DNA from: Maribacter litoralis
GTDB lineage: Bacteria > Bacteroidota > Bacteroidia > Flavobacteriales > Flavobacteriaceae
Length of the DNA stretch: 64,000 nt
NCBI RefSeq assembly: GCF_003075045.1
Contig: NZ_QCZD01000002.1
Coordinates: forward strand, 496,001-560,000
Direction: 5' to 3'
Under the pieces are notes generated by a model that was not told the origin of the DNA, did not search any database, and was given only the letters and a program-made list of their open reading frames with translations. Made by a program: the position numbers and the translations under genes. Positions 44,750-53,784 of this stretch are shown here, one piece after another. Positions within the stretch are counted from its first letter, which is position 1. Every line of letters starts with the position of its first letter.

Positions 44750-45499
44750 TTAAGCTTTTTTCGCTTTGTATTGCGAAGCTACCGCAGCGCCTATAATACC
44801 TGCATGGTTCTGTAATTCTGCGGGAATAACTTTGGTATCTATTTTTATTTTTGATTTGAATTCCTTGAAATCTTTTGAAGCGCCACCGCCTAAAATAATT
44901 AAATCTGGAGATACGATCAATTCAACATACTTTAAGAAGGTATTGAATCTTTTGCCCCATTTTTTATAGGATAGTCCTTCGCGATCTTTGGCTGAGCCTG
45001 CTGCCCATTTTTCAATTTTTGAATATTTTTTATAAGGAATCTGACCTAGTTCAAAATTAGGAATCAATCTTCCATCTAAAAAAGCACCACTACCTAAACC
45101 GGTACCAATGGTAATCATAACCACAAAACCTTTTTCTCCCTTACCGATACCGTAGTTCATAGTGGCATAACCTGCTGCATCGGCATCATTGATCACGGTA
45201 AAGTCAAGTCCGGTTTTCTTTTCCAATAATTCTTCTACATTAACACCCAACCAGCTTTTGTCAAGATTACCGGTAGCTTTACAGATACCGTTTTTAATAA
45301 TGGTAGGGAAACCACAACCAACTTTACCTTTATAGTCAAAATGGGCTACAATTTTGGCGATAACATCGGTCATTGCCTCGGGAGTTCTAGGTATGGGAGT
45401 CGGTATTCTATAACGTTCAGAAATCATTTCTCCGGTTTCAGAATTAACTAAAGCTCCTTTAATTCCAGAACCACCTACATCAATACCAAGTAAAGTCAT
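44750..45499 (-). CDS. ppgK: Polyphosphate glucokinase (ROK family)
   Basis: The 249-residue enzyme opens LLGIDVGGSGIKGALV, carries GCGFPTIIKNG, the catalytic aspartate in INDADAAG, ITIGTGLGSGAFLDG and LGGGASKDF. The length and these motifs match PpgK, which phosphorylates glucose using polyphosphate (or ATP in some species). It lacks the zinc-binding CxCGxxG of true ROK kinases, as usual in this group. Its own terminator precedes it in the convergent arrangement. Confidence 0.9.
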   Translation of the reverse strand: MTLLGIDVGGSGIKGALVNSETGEMISERYRIPTPIPRTPEAMTDVIAKIVAHFDYKGKVGCGFPTIIKNGICKATGNLDKSWLGVNVEELLEKKTGLDFTVINDADAAGYATMNYGIGKGEKGFVVMITIGTGLGSGAFLDGRLIPNFELGQIPYKKYSKIEKWAAGSAKDREGLSYKKWGKRFNTFLKYVELIVSPDLIILGGGASKDFKEFKSKIKIDTKVIPAELQNHAGIIGAAVASQYKAKKA

Positions 45500-45603
45500 T
45501 TTATGTTTTGTTATGAATTACAAAGAAACGAAAAAGTTTCGGCTCTTTGAAGTGAGATTATTTTGAGTCTATTTTGTGATATTTCATTCTAATTTGAAGG
45601 CAT

Positions 45604-45628
45604 AAAAAAAGGACCTTTTAAGGTCCTT
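45604..45628 (-). terminator. Rho-independent terminator of the 45637 gene
   Basis: On the minus strand AAGGACCTT and AAGGTCCTT (45609-45617/45620-45628) pair and run into a stretch of T (A-run 45604-45610 on the plus strand). Confidence 0.75.
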
Positions 45629-45636
45629 GATGTTTT

Positions 45637-45942
45637 TTATATTGGCATGAGCAAGCCGGTAATCGTGCTTACTTGTATTTCTTCGTCATCTTCGTCCAGC
45701 TCAAAATCTACCGTGAACGTGATAGAAAATTGCTTACCTACAAATTTTGTACCCTTAAGGTCGTACTTGGCACTAACCTGGTTGCTTACATTGTTAAACT
45801 CAATACGTTCTCCTTCACCGTCAGTGAACACATACGCATCGTTAACAAAGCCTTCATAGGTGGCGTTCATAGTGCTTTCATCTTGAGCAAATGTCGTCAA
45901 GCTAGAAATGGAAACGAACAATACAATTAAAAGTGATTTCAT
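45637..45942 (-). CDS. Small exported protein
   Basis: The 101-residue product has a signal peptide ending TTFAQ, then a beta-rich mature part (YEGFVNDAYVFTDGEGERIEF) and an acidic stretch ELDEDDEEIQ. No family is recognised. It is a single gene with its own terminator, and a 326-base stretch lies before it. Confidence 0.65.
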   Translation of the reverse strand: MKSLLIVLFVSISSLTTFAQDESTMNATYEGFVNDAYVFTDGEGERIEFNNVSNQVSAKYDLKGTKFVGKQFSITFTVDFELDEDDEEIQVSTITGLLMPI

Positions 45943-46268
45943 TTTTTTCTTGTTAAGTTAATTATCGATTTTTTTGTCCGGTTTTCAGCACTTTTTTAAG
46001 GTGAGAAAAGTTGATACAAATGAAATCTAATTAGTTGAATAACGTTGAATTTTATCATTTTATTATGATAGATTTTTTAATCGTAAATAACGGTAAGTCA
46101 GTCTGGCTAAAACCTTCTGCGATAACCTAGCCTTTTGTGCTGGGTTTGATGCTTGAGATTTATGGCAGTGTTAGATGGTGGTTGCAAACAGTTGTTTGCA
46201 GAGATAACTCATAATAATTAAAAGCGATGATGTAGTGTGTTTTTAGTGTAAAACATTAAAAGCTTAGT
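45943..46268. other. Gene-free stretch with an inverted repeat
   Basis: This stretch lies between the 3' end of the aceBA regulator gene and the start of the small exported-protein gene, both on the minus strand. No coding frame is convincing. It contains the pair TGCAAAC (46183-46189) and GTTTGCA (46194-46200) around four bases, with no T-run after it. Confidence 0.5.
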
Positions 46269-47747
46269 TTAAGATTTAAACTTGGAATGCAACTCTTGTA
46301 CAATAGATTCTACCTTTTTGTTTTTTGCAATCCGGTCAAGAACAATGGGTGAGTTTTGTCGTTCCTTACAGTTTTTAATGGCACAACGCTCGCAGGTAAC
46401 TCCCACTTGTTGGGTTTTGATTTTGGTATCTTCTAAAAACTTTACCTTTCTAGAAAGCTGTTTGTTCATCAATAAGCCAATACTTATGCTCCTAAATTGA
46501 TTGTCTTTAAAAGGGTCTTTTGTGGCAGATGATAAAACGATATAGCTATTGTCCTCACCATCATATTCTGAGATTTGTATATCGAATTCATGATCTTTTT
46601 GGCTCATTTTAATATCGTTCAGCACTTTTAAAGAAACCCAACGTCGACAATAATGTTCATTGGTTTCGTTGGCTCTGGGGGAGTGTTGGTGCGAAAGGTG
46701 CAATTCTTTTTTTAAATGGTATTTTTTGCTGCCTAATCTGTGTGTAAAACGTAAGAAAAATAGGTTTTGAATGTTGAATGAATTCGGTAATATATTTGTT
46801 AGTCGTTGATAAACAGATTCTGGTGATGCATTAAAACTATTAATAAGGCTTAAGAACTTTTTAGTGTCAAAATGGTCTGTTTTAAATACTTCTTCAAGCT
46901 GAGGAACCAATTGAGTTTTAGGTATAACCAATGCACCTGCAAAATAAGATGCGTAGAAATTATTCAAGACCTGATCAAAATTTTCAAATTTTATCCAGGG
47001 AAAAGAGTATAACCTATCTGTATAGGTCAAAAAATTATAACCTATTTCTTTTGCGTATATGAATGCTCGTTGCGGCTCGTTAATATCGGCAGAGAGCAAT
47101 AGTGTTTTTGTTTCGGGTACAAATAATGAGCGTAAGTTTTCCAACGCCTCATATTTCTCTAATTCACCATTATTTATAGAATAGCCGTATTCTTCAATAA
47201 GTATTTCCTCTAAATCTTTTGAAGTGAGCGTTTTTGATAAGTCTAAATGATAGGCTTTGGCAAATTTTAATACTTGTTGCTCTAGATCGTCAAAGTAATT
47301 GTTATTGGCCTCTTGGTAAGAACGTAACGACGCCAAGAAAAAACTCTCCCTGCTAAAGCTATAATGCTGGGCTATTTCAATTATGGTACTAATAAATGCA
47401 TTGACTTTTGCAGGTGCCGTTGCTACAATGTCTATAAGGTCACTTTCCTTTATTCCGAAAAGCTCTAGCGGGATCTCCTTTAAAATCTTGGAGCGAAGTA
47501 GATCGCCAATTGGGGCTAAATTTTTGTCTAGCTTCAAAGAGACCATTTGATCGTACGGTACATCTAATTTTTCGGCAAGTAGAATTATTTTATCTGGCTT
47601 CGGATATTTCTTTCCTTTTTCAATCTCGTTCAAATAAGATTTTGAAAGTCCGCAAATTTTAGACAACCCAAATAAGGATAAATTCTTATCGGTTCGAATT
47701 TGCTTCAGTTTTAAGCCAAAGATGAGTTTAATGTATTCTTGTTCCAT
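46269..47747 (-). CDS. XRE-family ScfR/RamB-like regulator of acetate metabolism
   Basis: The 492-residue protein has an N-terminal XRE helix-turn-helix (about 8-65; SLFGLSKICGLSKSYLNEIEKG), a central ImmA/IrrE-like domain without a convincing HExxH, and a C-terminal short-chain fatty acyl domain with a cysteine cluster VTCERCAIKNCKERQ. This layout matches RamB and ScfR proteins that control acetate or propionate genes, binding a CoA ester or a cluster. It is divergent from aceB and aceA, the known targets of RamB in corynebacteria, so I infer that it regulates them. A possible -7 box TATCTTTA lies just before its ATG. Confidence 0.9.
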   Translation of the reverse strand: MEQEYIKLIFGLKLKQIRTDKNLSLFGLSKICGLSKSYLNEIEKGKKYPKPDKIILLAEKLDVPYDQMVSLKLDKNLAPIGDLLRSKILKEIPLELFGIKESDLIDIVATAPAKVNAFISTIIEIAQHYSFSRESFFLASLRSYQEANNNYFDDLEQQVLKFAKAYHLDLSKTLTSKDLEEILIEEYGYSINNGELEKYEALENLRSLFVPETKTLLLSADINEPQRAFIYAKEIGYNFLTYTDRLYSFPWIKFENFDQVLNNFYASYFAGALVIPKTQLVPQLEEVFKTDHFDTKKFLSLINSFNASPESVYQRLTNILPNSFNIQNLFFLRFTHRLGSKKYHLKKELHLSHQHSPRANETNEHYCRRWVSLKVLNDIKMSQKDHEFDIQISEYDGEDNSYIVLSSATKDPFKDNQFRSISIGLLMNKQLSRKVKFLEDTKIKTQQVGVTCERCAIKNCKERQNSPIVLDRIAKNKKVESIVQELHSKFKS

Positions 47748-47809
47748 AATGAGATTTTAAAGATACTACATTTTGCGTACATCGTAAAAAAAGTGAATTT
47801 TATAAATTT

Positions 47810-47823
47810 AGCGAACGTTCGCT
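47810..47823. promoter_or_regulatory. Palindromic operator between regulator and aceB
   Basis: AGCGAACGTTCGCT is a perfect 14-base palindrome, 52 bases before the aceB ATG and 63 after the regulator's. It partly abuts a TAAATTTA -7-like box. A related imperfect pair, TTTGCG with CGTAAA, lies at 47772-47787. It is the likely binding site of the divergent regulator. Confidence 0.6.
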
Positions 47824-47874
47824 TGTTTTGTAAAAGATTTTGATCTATCATTGTGTCAACAAAAACTTTTTACA

Positions 47875-49473
47875 ATGGAAAACACGATTTTAAAACATCC
47901 GAAAATTCAGTACGCAAATCAGGTAGATCATTACTATCCTGAGATTCTAACAGACAGTGCTTTAGAGTTTCTTACAGCGTTGCATGAGAATTTCAACAAC
48001 AAACGATTACGCCTACTTAAAAACCGTGAAGTCCAGCAAGAAGTCTTTGATAGTGGTCGGTATCCACAATTTCCAAAAGAAACTAAATCTATTCGTGAAG
48101 GTGTATGGACTGCAGGAAGTATTCCTGAGGATTTGCAAGATAGAAGGGTAGAAATTACCGGACCGGTAGATCGTAAAATGATTATCAATGCTTTGAATTC
48201 CGGTGCCAAAACGTTCATGGCAGATTTGGAGGATAGTAATTCGCCAAGTTGGAAAAATAGTATTGAAGGGCAGCAAAATTTGATGGACGCCAATACAAAG
48301 ACTATTAGTCTAACGGATACCAAGAGAGGTAAATCTTATGAATTGAATCAAAACACTGCGGTGTTGTTGGTAAGACCTAGAGGTTTGCATCTAAACGAAA
48401 GGCACTTGTTGATCAATGATGAGGAGGCATCAGGTAGTTTGGTAGATTTTGGACTGTACGTTTTTCATAATACCAAAACAATGATGCAGAATGGAACTGC
48501 ACCATATTTCTATCTGCCAAAATTAGAGCATTATACAGAAGCGCGTTGGTGGAACGAAGTTTTTGAATTTGCCCAAGAGTATTTGAGTGTGCCTACTGGT
48601 ACTTTTAAAGCAACCGTTTTGGTAGAAACCATTACCGCTAGTTTTCAATTGGATGAAATTATTTTCGAACTAAAAGACCATATCGTTGGGTTAAACTGTG
48701 GTCGTTGGGATTACATTTTCTCTTACATCAAAAAATTCAGAAATCACCCTGGGTTCGTGGTACCAAATAGAGATCAGGTGACTATGACCACACCCTTTAT
48801 GGATGCCTATGCAAAACTGGTGGTTCAAAGGTGTCATAAACGTGGCATACTTGCTATTGGTGGTATGGCGGCTCAAATTCCGATAAAGAACGATGAGAAG
48901 GCTAATGCCGAAGCGTTGGAGAAAGTAAGAAAAGATAAAGAACGTGAAGTTCAAAACGGTCATGATGGTACTTGGGTGGCTCACCCAGCTTTGGTAGAAG
49001 TTGCTATGGTCGAATTTAATAAACATATGCCTACGCCAAATCAAATGCATGTGTTGCGAGAAGATGTACATGTAACGGAACAAGATCTGGTTGAAATACC
49101 TAGAGGAACTATTACGGAAGCCGGAATTAGAAAAAACATCAATGTAGGTATTCTGTATACCGAAGCTTGGTTAAGAGGCTATGGCGCCGTGGCACTTTAT
49201 AATTTAATGGAAGATGCCGCAACAGCTGAGATTTCTAGAACCCAATTATGGCAATGGCTACAAAATGAAGTCATTTTAGCCGATGGGCGTAAGTTGACCA
49301 ATGAACTATACATGGAAATTTTCGATAACGAGGTGGAAAAATTGATTACCGAAGTGGGAGAAGAAAACCTGAAGAACAGCAAGTTTGAATTGGCAATACA
49401 ACTGTTCGATAAATTGGTGGTGACAGATGATTTCGAGGAATTTTTAACCTTACCCGCCTATAAGTTCATATAA
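47875..49473 (+). CDS. aceB: Malate synthase A
   Basis: The 532-residue enzyme condenses glyoxylate with acetyl-CoA to malate in the glyoxylate shunt. It shows the class A layout: KTFMADLEDSNSPSWKN, VLLVRPRGLHLNE, FYLPKLEHYTEARWWN, ATVLVETITASFQLDEII, GLNCGRWDYIFSYIK and WVAHPALVEVA. ATG at 47875 begins the usual start; the frame's TTG at 47851 adds eight residues. It precedes aceA by 75 bases with a hairpin between them and is divergent from the regulator gene. Confidence 0.96.
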   Translation: MENTILKHPKIQYANQVDHYYPEILTDSALEFLTALHENFNNKRLRLLKNREVQQEVFDSGRYPQFPKETKSIREGVWTAGSIPEDLQDRRVEITGPVDRKMIINALNSGAKTFMADLEDSNSPSWKNSIEGQQNLMDANTKTISLTDTKRGKSYELNQNTAVLLVRPRGLHLNERHLLINDEEASGSLVDFGLYVFHNTKTMMQNGTAPYFYLPKLEHYTEARWWNEVFEFAQEYLSVPTGTFKATVLVETITASFQLDEIIFELKDHIVGLNCGRWDYIFSYIKKFRNHPGFVVPNRDQVTMTTPFMDAYAKLVVQRCHKRGILAIGGMAAQIPIKNDEKANAEALEKVRKDKEREVQNGHDGTWVAHPALVEVAMVEFNKHMPTPNQMHVLREDVHVTEQDLVEIPRGTITEAGIRKNINVGILYTEAWLRGYGAVALYNLMEDAATAEISRTQLWQWLQNEVILADGRKLTNELYMEIFDNEVEKLITEVGEENLKNSKFELAIQLFDKLVVTDDFEEFLTLPAYKFI

Positions 49474-49481
49474 ATAAAAAC

Positions 49482-49514
49482 GATCCTGCCATTGCGGCAA
49501 CAATGTGCAGGATC
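49482..49514 (+). other. Hairpin between aceB and aceA
   Basis: GATCCTGC (49482-49489) pairs with GCAGGATC (49507-49514), perfect over eight bases. It is not followed by a T-run, so it is more likely to be an mRNA stabiliser or partial attenuator than a full terminator. Confidence 0.6.
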
Positions 49515-49548
49515 TCATTATCAATAATAAATAACGTATTTCAAAATT

Positions 49549-51180
49549 ATGAAAAATTTAGAACAAAGCAAGTACAGTTCGGCATTGGAGACCGTAAGAA
49601 ACTTAAAGCAAAAGTATGGTTCAACCTGGAACGATATTAACCCCGAGAATGCTGCAAGAATGGTCGCACAGAACAGATTTAAAACTGGCTTGGACATTGC
49701 CAGATATACTGCGGGCATCATGAGAAAAGATATGACGGAGTATGATGCAGATCCGTCTAAATACACACAATCATTGGGTTGTTGGCACGGATTTGTGGCA
49801 CAGCAAAAAATGATTGCCGTGAAAAAACACCACAAAACGACCAATAAAAAATACTTATACCTTTCTGGGTGGATGGTGGCCGCTTTACGATCAGAATTCG
49901 GACCGTTACCTGACCAATCTATGCATGAAAAAACGGCGGTTTCTAGTTTAATTGCAGAAATCTATGATTTTTTACGTCAGGCAGATGCTATTGAATTGAA
50001 CGATCTGTTCAGAAGATTGGAGGAAGGGGAAGATGTACAAGATGAAATCGATAATTACGAAACCCATATTGTACCGATCATTGCTGATATTGATGCCGGT
50101 TTTGGTAATGAAGAGGCAACTTATTTATTGGCTAAGAAAATGATCCAAGCGGGTGCATGTGCCATTCAGATAGAAAATCAGGTTTCAGATGCCAAACAAT
50201 GTGGCCACCAAGATGGTAAGGTAACCGTACCTCATGAAGATTTCATAGCCAAGCTAAATGCAGTACGATATGCGTTTATTGAGTTGGGAATTGACGATGG
50301 GGTGATCGTAGCAAGAACCGATTCTGAAGGAGCCGGACTTACCCAAAAATTGCCGGTAAGTCAAAAACCTGGCGATTTGGCGTCGCAATATCTTGCTTTC
50401 GTTGAAGCTGAAGAAATTGATATTACCGATGCACGCGAAGATGATGTTCTTTTAAAAAGAGACGGTAAATTGGTGCGCCCAATTCGTTTGCCAAACGGAT
50501 TGTATAAATTTAGAAACGGCACCAATATAGATAGGGTAGTTTTGGATTGTATTACCAGCTTGCAAAATGGTGCTGATTTACTTTGGATAGAAACACCAAC
50601 GCCAAATGTGAAGCAAATTGCTCATATGGTAAATAGAATTAGAGCCGTGGTGCCTAATGCGAAATTGGTATATAATAATTCGCCTTCGTTTAACTGGACA
50701 TTGAACTTTCGTGGTCAGGCTTATGATGAAATGCTTGCCGAAGGTGAAAATATGACGGAATACGATAGAAATAATTTAATGTCAGAAGCGTATGATACAT
50801 CAGAATTGTCATACCGAGCTGATATGAAAATTAGAAGTTTTCAAGTTGATGGTGCTAGGGATGCCGGTATTTTTCACCACCTAATTACATTACCTACATA
50901 TCATACTACTGCATTGCATATGAGTGATCTTACTGAAGGTTATTTTGGTGAAGAAAGTATGTTGGCGTATGTAAAAGGTGTTCAAAGACAAGAAATACGT
51001 AAAGGTGTGGCTTGTGTAAAACACCAGAGAATGGCGGGGTCTGATCTTGGAGATGATCATAAATCGTTTTTTGCCGGTGATAAGGCATTAAAAGCAGGTG
51101 GAGCCAAGAATACGTCAAACCAATTTGACGCGGTATCCAACACAAAGAAAATTGAAAAAGAAGTAGAGGTGTTGACCTAA
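49549..51180 (+). CDS. aceA: Isocitrate lyase
   Basis: The 543-residue enzyme splits isocitrate to glyoxylate and succinate. The catalytic cysteine C218 is in AKQCGHQDGKV, with DIDAGFGNEEATYLLAKKM and VARTDSEGAG also present. It is longer than the E. coli enzyme (434 residues) and belongs to the long form with an inserted region near 330-400. It follows aceB in the same direction; together with the divergent regulator they form the acetate-assimilation locus. Confidence 0.96.
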   Translation: MKNLEQSKYSSALETVRNLKQKYGSTWNDINPENAARMVAQNRFKTGLDIARYTAGIMRKDMTEYDADPSKYTQSLGCWHGFVAQQKMIAVKKHHKTTNKKYLYLSGWMVAALRSEFGPLPDQSMHEKTAVSSLIAEIYDFLRQADAIELNDLFRRLEEGEDVQDEIDNYETHIVPIIADIDAGFGNEEATYLLAKKMIQAGACAIQIENQVSDAKQCGHQDGKVTVPHEDFIAKLNAVRYAFIELGIDDGVIVARTDSEGAGLTQKLPVSQKPGDLASQYLAFVEAEEIDITDAREDDVLLKRDGKLVRPIRLPNGLYKFRNGTNIDRVVLDCITSLQNGADLLWIETPTPNVKQIAHMVNRIRAVVPNAKLVYNNSPSFNWTLNFRGQAYDEMLAEGENMTEYDRNNLMSEAYDTSELSYRADMKIRSFQVDGARDAGIFHHLITLPTYHTTALHMSDLTEGYFGEESMLAYVKGVQRQEIRKGVACVKHQRMAGSDLGDDHKSFFAGDKALKAGGAKNTSNQFDAVSNTKKIEKEVEVLT

Positions 51181-51206
51181 AAAACTGTTTTGCTTACTTT
51201 CCTAAA

Positions 51207-51238
51207 ATGGGTCAGCCTCTGAGTTGGCTCATTTTTTT
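51207..51238 (+). terminator. Terminator of aceA
   Basis: ATGGGTCA (51207-51214) pairs with TGGCTCAT (51225-51232) with two wobbles, followed by a run of T. Confidence 0.72.
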
Positions 51239-51287
51239 ATGCTTTACATTCGTATTTGCTAAATCTTGGTTAAAAACTTTTTTATAT

Positions 51288-51303
51288 CAAAGCACTTGCT
51301 TAG
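51288..51303. promoter_or_regulatory. TetR operator before the TetR gene
   Basis: CAAAGCACTTGCTTAG has arms CAAAGC and GCTTAG around ACTT, one base away from the perfect palindrome at 51909-51924. It lies 22 bases before the regulator ATG, a place for autorepression. Confidence 0.65.
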
Positions 51304-51325
51304 TTTTGTATTGGAATTAGAATCA

Positions 51326-51889
51326 ATGGCAAGAAAAAAACAATATAACGAAGCTGAGGTCATAGAAAAGGCAATGCGCTTGTTTTGGCGTAATGGCTAT
51401 GAGAGTACCTCTGTTCGTATGTTGGAAAAGGAAATGGGTATTAACCAGTTCTCAATATATGCCAGTTTTAAAAATAAGGAAGGTGTATTCTTAGAGAGTA
51501 TTAAACTTTATAATACTCAAATTAAATCCATCACCAATACCTTGGAAAATTCCAATAACGGAGTAGAGGGAATCAAAAATTATTTTTACGATTTTTTAGA
51601 CTTCTCAAGAGAAGGTGCAATTTTTAAGGGTTGCCTGGTTACCAATACGGTAAACGAAATAAAAGAAGATTCCAACCCCATTATTATGGCGGCATTAAAA
51701 CGCTTTTCTTTAAATATTAGAGAATTGTTTGTAAGGAATCTTAAACAAGACGACGAAAGGGATGTGAAAGAAATAGAAGCACAAGCCGACTATTTAATGA
51801 ACGCTCTTTTAGGACTGTCCATTTCATCTAAAGTGTTCAATGAAGCAACGCTTAAAGATATTATTAGAATGACGTTCTTACACTTGTAG
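51326..51889 (+). CDS. TetR-family transcriptional regulator
   Basis: The 187-residue repressor has the TetR DNA-binding domain (YNEAEVIEKAMRLFWRNGYE, SVRMLEKEMGINQFSIYASFKNKEG) at 8-60 and a C-terminal ligand-binding helical domain with a single cysteine in GCLVTNTVNE. The palindromes CTAAGC-N4-GCTTAG before this gene and before the next gene are its likely operators, indicating autorepression and control of the AhpD-like gene. ATG at 51326 is preferred to TTG at 51266, which would extend over the operator. Confidence 0.9.
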   Translation: MARKKQYNEAEVIEKAMRLFWRNGYESTSVRMLEKEMGINQFSIYASFKNKEGVFLESIKLYNTQIKSITNTLENSNNGVEGIKNYFYDFLDFSREGAIFKGCLVTNTVNEIKEDSNPIIMAALKRFSLNIRELFVRNLKQDDERDVKEIEAQADYLMNALLGLSISSKVFNEATLKDIIRMTFLHL

Positions 51890-51908
51890 CATTTTTTTTA
51901 ATCTATAA

Positions 51909-51924
51909 CTAAGCGTTTGCTTAG
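51909..51924. promoter_or_regulatory. TetR operator before the AhpD-like gene
   Basis: CTAAGCGTTTGCTTAG is a perfect inverted repeat with six-base arms around GTTT. It starts 20 bases after the TetR gene's stop and ends 41 bases before the next ATG. The match to 51288-51303 is 13 of 16 positions. Confidence 0.68.
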
Positions 51925-51964
51925 ATTTAACATAAATATAATAATTATTAAAATCAGAAACATT

Positions 51965-52513
51965 ATGACAACTTTAAAAGTACACGACATTGAATCTGCA
52001 CCAGAAAGTAGCAAGCCATTATTGGAAAACTCTCTAAAAGCATTTGGCATGGTACCAGGTCTTCATGGGGTACTTGCATCAGCACCAAAAGCCTTGGAAG
52101 GTTACCAAGTATTACATCAATTATTTACTGAAACTTCGTTCAATAACGATGAGTTAACCGTGGTATGGCAAACGATCAATGTTGAGCATGCATGTCACTA
52201 TTGTGTACCTGCACATACCGGTATTGCAAATATGATGAAGGTTGATGAAGCTATTACTGAAGCTTTACGTAATGAAACTCCTTTGGCAGATGAAAAATTA
52301 GAGGCTTTACGTACGTTCACATTAAGTGTTGTTCGTAATAGAGGTAACGTAACGCAAGAAGATTTAGATGCTTTTTACGCTGTAGGTTACGGTGAACAAC
52401 AAGTATTGGAAATTATTTTAGGCTTGGCGCAAAAAACAATTAGTAATTATACTAACCACATTGCAAACACGCCGGTAGACGATGCTTTCAAAAAATTTGA
52501 ATGGTCTAAATAA
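51965..52513 (+). CDS. AhpD-like carboxymuconolactone decarboxylase family protein
   Basis: The 182-residue protein has the AhpD-like core with the redox motif CHYCVPAHT (C-x2-C-x3-H) near residue 75, as in peroxidases that reduce hydroperoxides through a disulfide. It begins MTTLKVHDIESAP, with ATG at 51965 rather than the TTG at 51917. The perfect TetR palindrome upstream places it under the TetR regulator. It ends in its own terminator. A detoxifying or redox role is likely, with the substrate unknown. Confidence 0.86.
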   Translation: MTTLKVHDIESAPESSKPLLENSLKAFGMVPGLHGVLASAPKALEGYQVLHQLFTETSFNNDELTVVWQTINVEHACHYCVPAHTGIANMMKVDEAITEALRNETPLADEKLEALRTFTLSVVRNRGNVTQEDLDAFYAVGYGEQQVLEIILGLAQKTISNYTNHIANTPVDDAFKKFEWSK

Positions 52514-52558
52514 ATTGGTTTCGTAATTCCCCCTAAGAAACCATGGGTTGATTGTTGT

Positions 52559-52586
52559 AAACCTTCTGCTTATGGGCAGAAGGTTT
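52559..52586 (+). terminator. Terminator of the AhpD-like gene
   Basis: AAACCTTCTGC (52559-52569) pairs with GCAGAAGGTTT (52576-52586), followed by an AT-rich stretch with only a short T-run. Confidence 0.78.
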
Positions 52587-52721
52587 ATTAATTAACAAAA
52601 CCCTAATATAATAGAATCGTCTTGTAGTAAAGTAATAAGTAAGTTAGGGTAGTCTATATATCGATTTCTTAGTTACGCTATTAAGAAATCTTAATCTGTA
52701 ACACTTAAAAAAAACGAGAAA

Positions 52722-53717
52722 ATGAAAAAAGTAGCAATTAACGGAATGGGACGTATAGGAAGAGCCTCTTTAAAGGTGATTTTAGATACGCCAGAATTAG
52801 AATTAGTAGCGGTAAACGATATTGTATCCATAGAAAATATTGCTTATTTACTAAAGTATGATTCTGTATATGGTATATATGAAAAAGAGGTTTCTCATGA
52901 TGAGAACAACTTGATCGTAGATGGTAAAAAAATTGAATACAACTCGCAACGCAATCCTGAAGATTTACCTTGGGCATCACATGAAATTGATGTCGTAATT
53001 GAAAGTACCGGTTTCTTTACCAAGAGTGAAGATGCCAAAAAACATATTAAAGCGGGTGCCAAATCGGTTATAATTTCCGCTCCTACAAAAAGTGAAGATA
53101 TACCAACAGTAGTACACGGTGTAAATACCGATGCCGGGGAAACCAATATTTTCTCTTGTGCAAGTTGTACCACCAATAATATTAGTCCGGTAGTAGAAGT
53201 ATTGGGTCGTAGAGTTGGTATTAAAAAAGCGATTATGACAACGGTACATGCCTATACCGCTTCTCAAGGTATTGTAGATGCGCCTTCACAAAAGAACATG
53301 AGAATGGGACGTGCCGGTGCCGCCAATATTGTACCTACATCAACGGGTGCGGCTATAGCAACTACCAAAGCGTTACCTGAATTTGCCGGTAAGTTCGATG
53401 GTGTTGCCCTACGTGTACCAATTCCGGTTGGGTCGATGTCCGACTTAACCTTTGTGACCGAACGCGAAGTAACTCCTGAAGAAATAAATGCAATCTTTAA
53501 GGAAGAAGCGGCTACCGACAGGTATAAGAATATTTTGGACATCACAGATCAGCCTTTGGTCTCTTCCGATATTGTAAAGAATCCGCATGCTTCTACGGTC
53601 GATTTGGGAATGACTAGAGTCGTAGATGGCGATTTATTGAAAGTGATGACCTGGTACGATAACGAATGGGGTTTCACCAATCAAATGATCCGTCAAATAT
53701 TAGCAGAAATAAAATAA
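52722..53717 (+). CDS. gap: Glyceraldehyde-3-phosphate dehydrogenase
   Basis: The 331-residue enzyme has the Rossmann motif INGMGRIGRA, NAD-preferring VAVNDI, the catalytic C149 in SCASCTTNN and H176 in TTVHAYT, as in classical GAPDH numbering. It oxidises glyceraldehyde-3-phosphate to 1,3-bisphosphoglycerate. Placed in a TetR/AhpD/dodecin neighbourhood, it may be an accessory GAPDH that acts under oxidative stress; the main glycolytic copy is not visible in this window. A terminator follows. Confidence 0.95.
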   Translation: MKKVAINGMGRIGRASLKVILDTPELELVAVNDIVSIENIAYLLKYDSVYGIYEKEVSHDENNLIVDGKKIEYNSQRNPEDLPWASHEIDVVIESTGFFTKSEDAKKHIKAGAKSVIISAPTKSEDIPTVVHGVNTDAGETNIFSCASCTTNNISPVVEVLGRRVGIKKAIMTTVHAYTASQGIVDAPSQKNMRMGRAGAANIVPTSTGAAIATTKALPEFAGKFDGVALRVPIPVGSMSDLTFVTEREVTPEEINAIFKEEAATDRYKNILDITDQPLVSSDIVKNPHASTVDLGMTRVVDGDLLKVMTWYDNEWGFTNQMIRQILAEIK

Positions 53718-53725
53718 AACAAAGC

Positions 53726-53763
53726 AGTAGGTATTTCTGGTCTTCAGGAATACCTACTTTCTT
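53726..53763 (+). terminator. Terminator of gap
   Basis: AGTAGGTATT (53726-53735) pairs with AATACCTACT (53749-53758), extended by four more pairs near the loop, and is followed by TTTCTTTT. Confidence 0.82.
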
Positions 53764-53784
53764 TTAACTATATAAATATAAAAC

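Noticed and set aside
46021-46140. Possible small RNA or leader in the gene-free stretch after the aceBA regulator
   Set aside because: No promoter plus terminator pair and no clear structure could be supported by eye.
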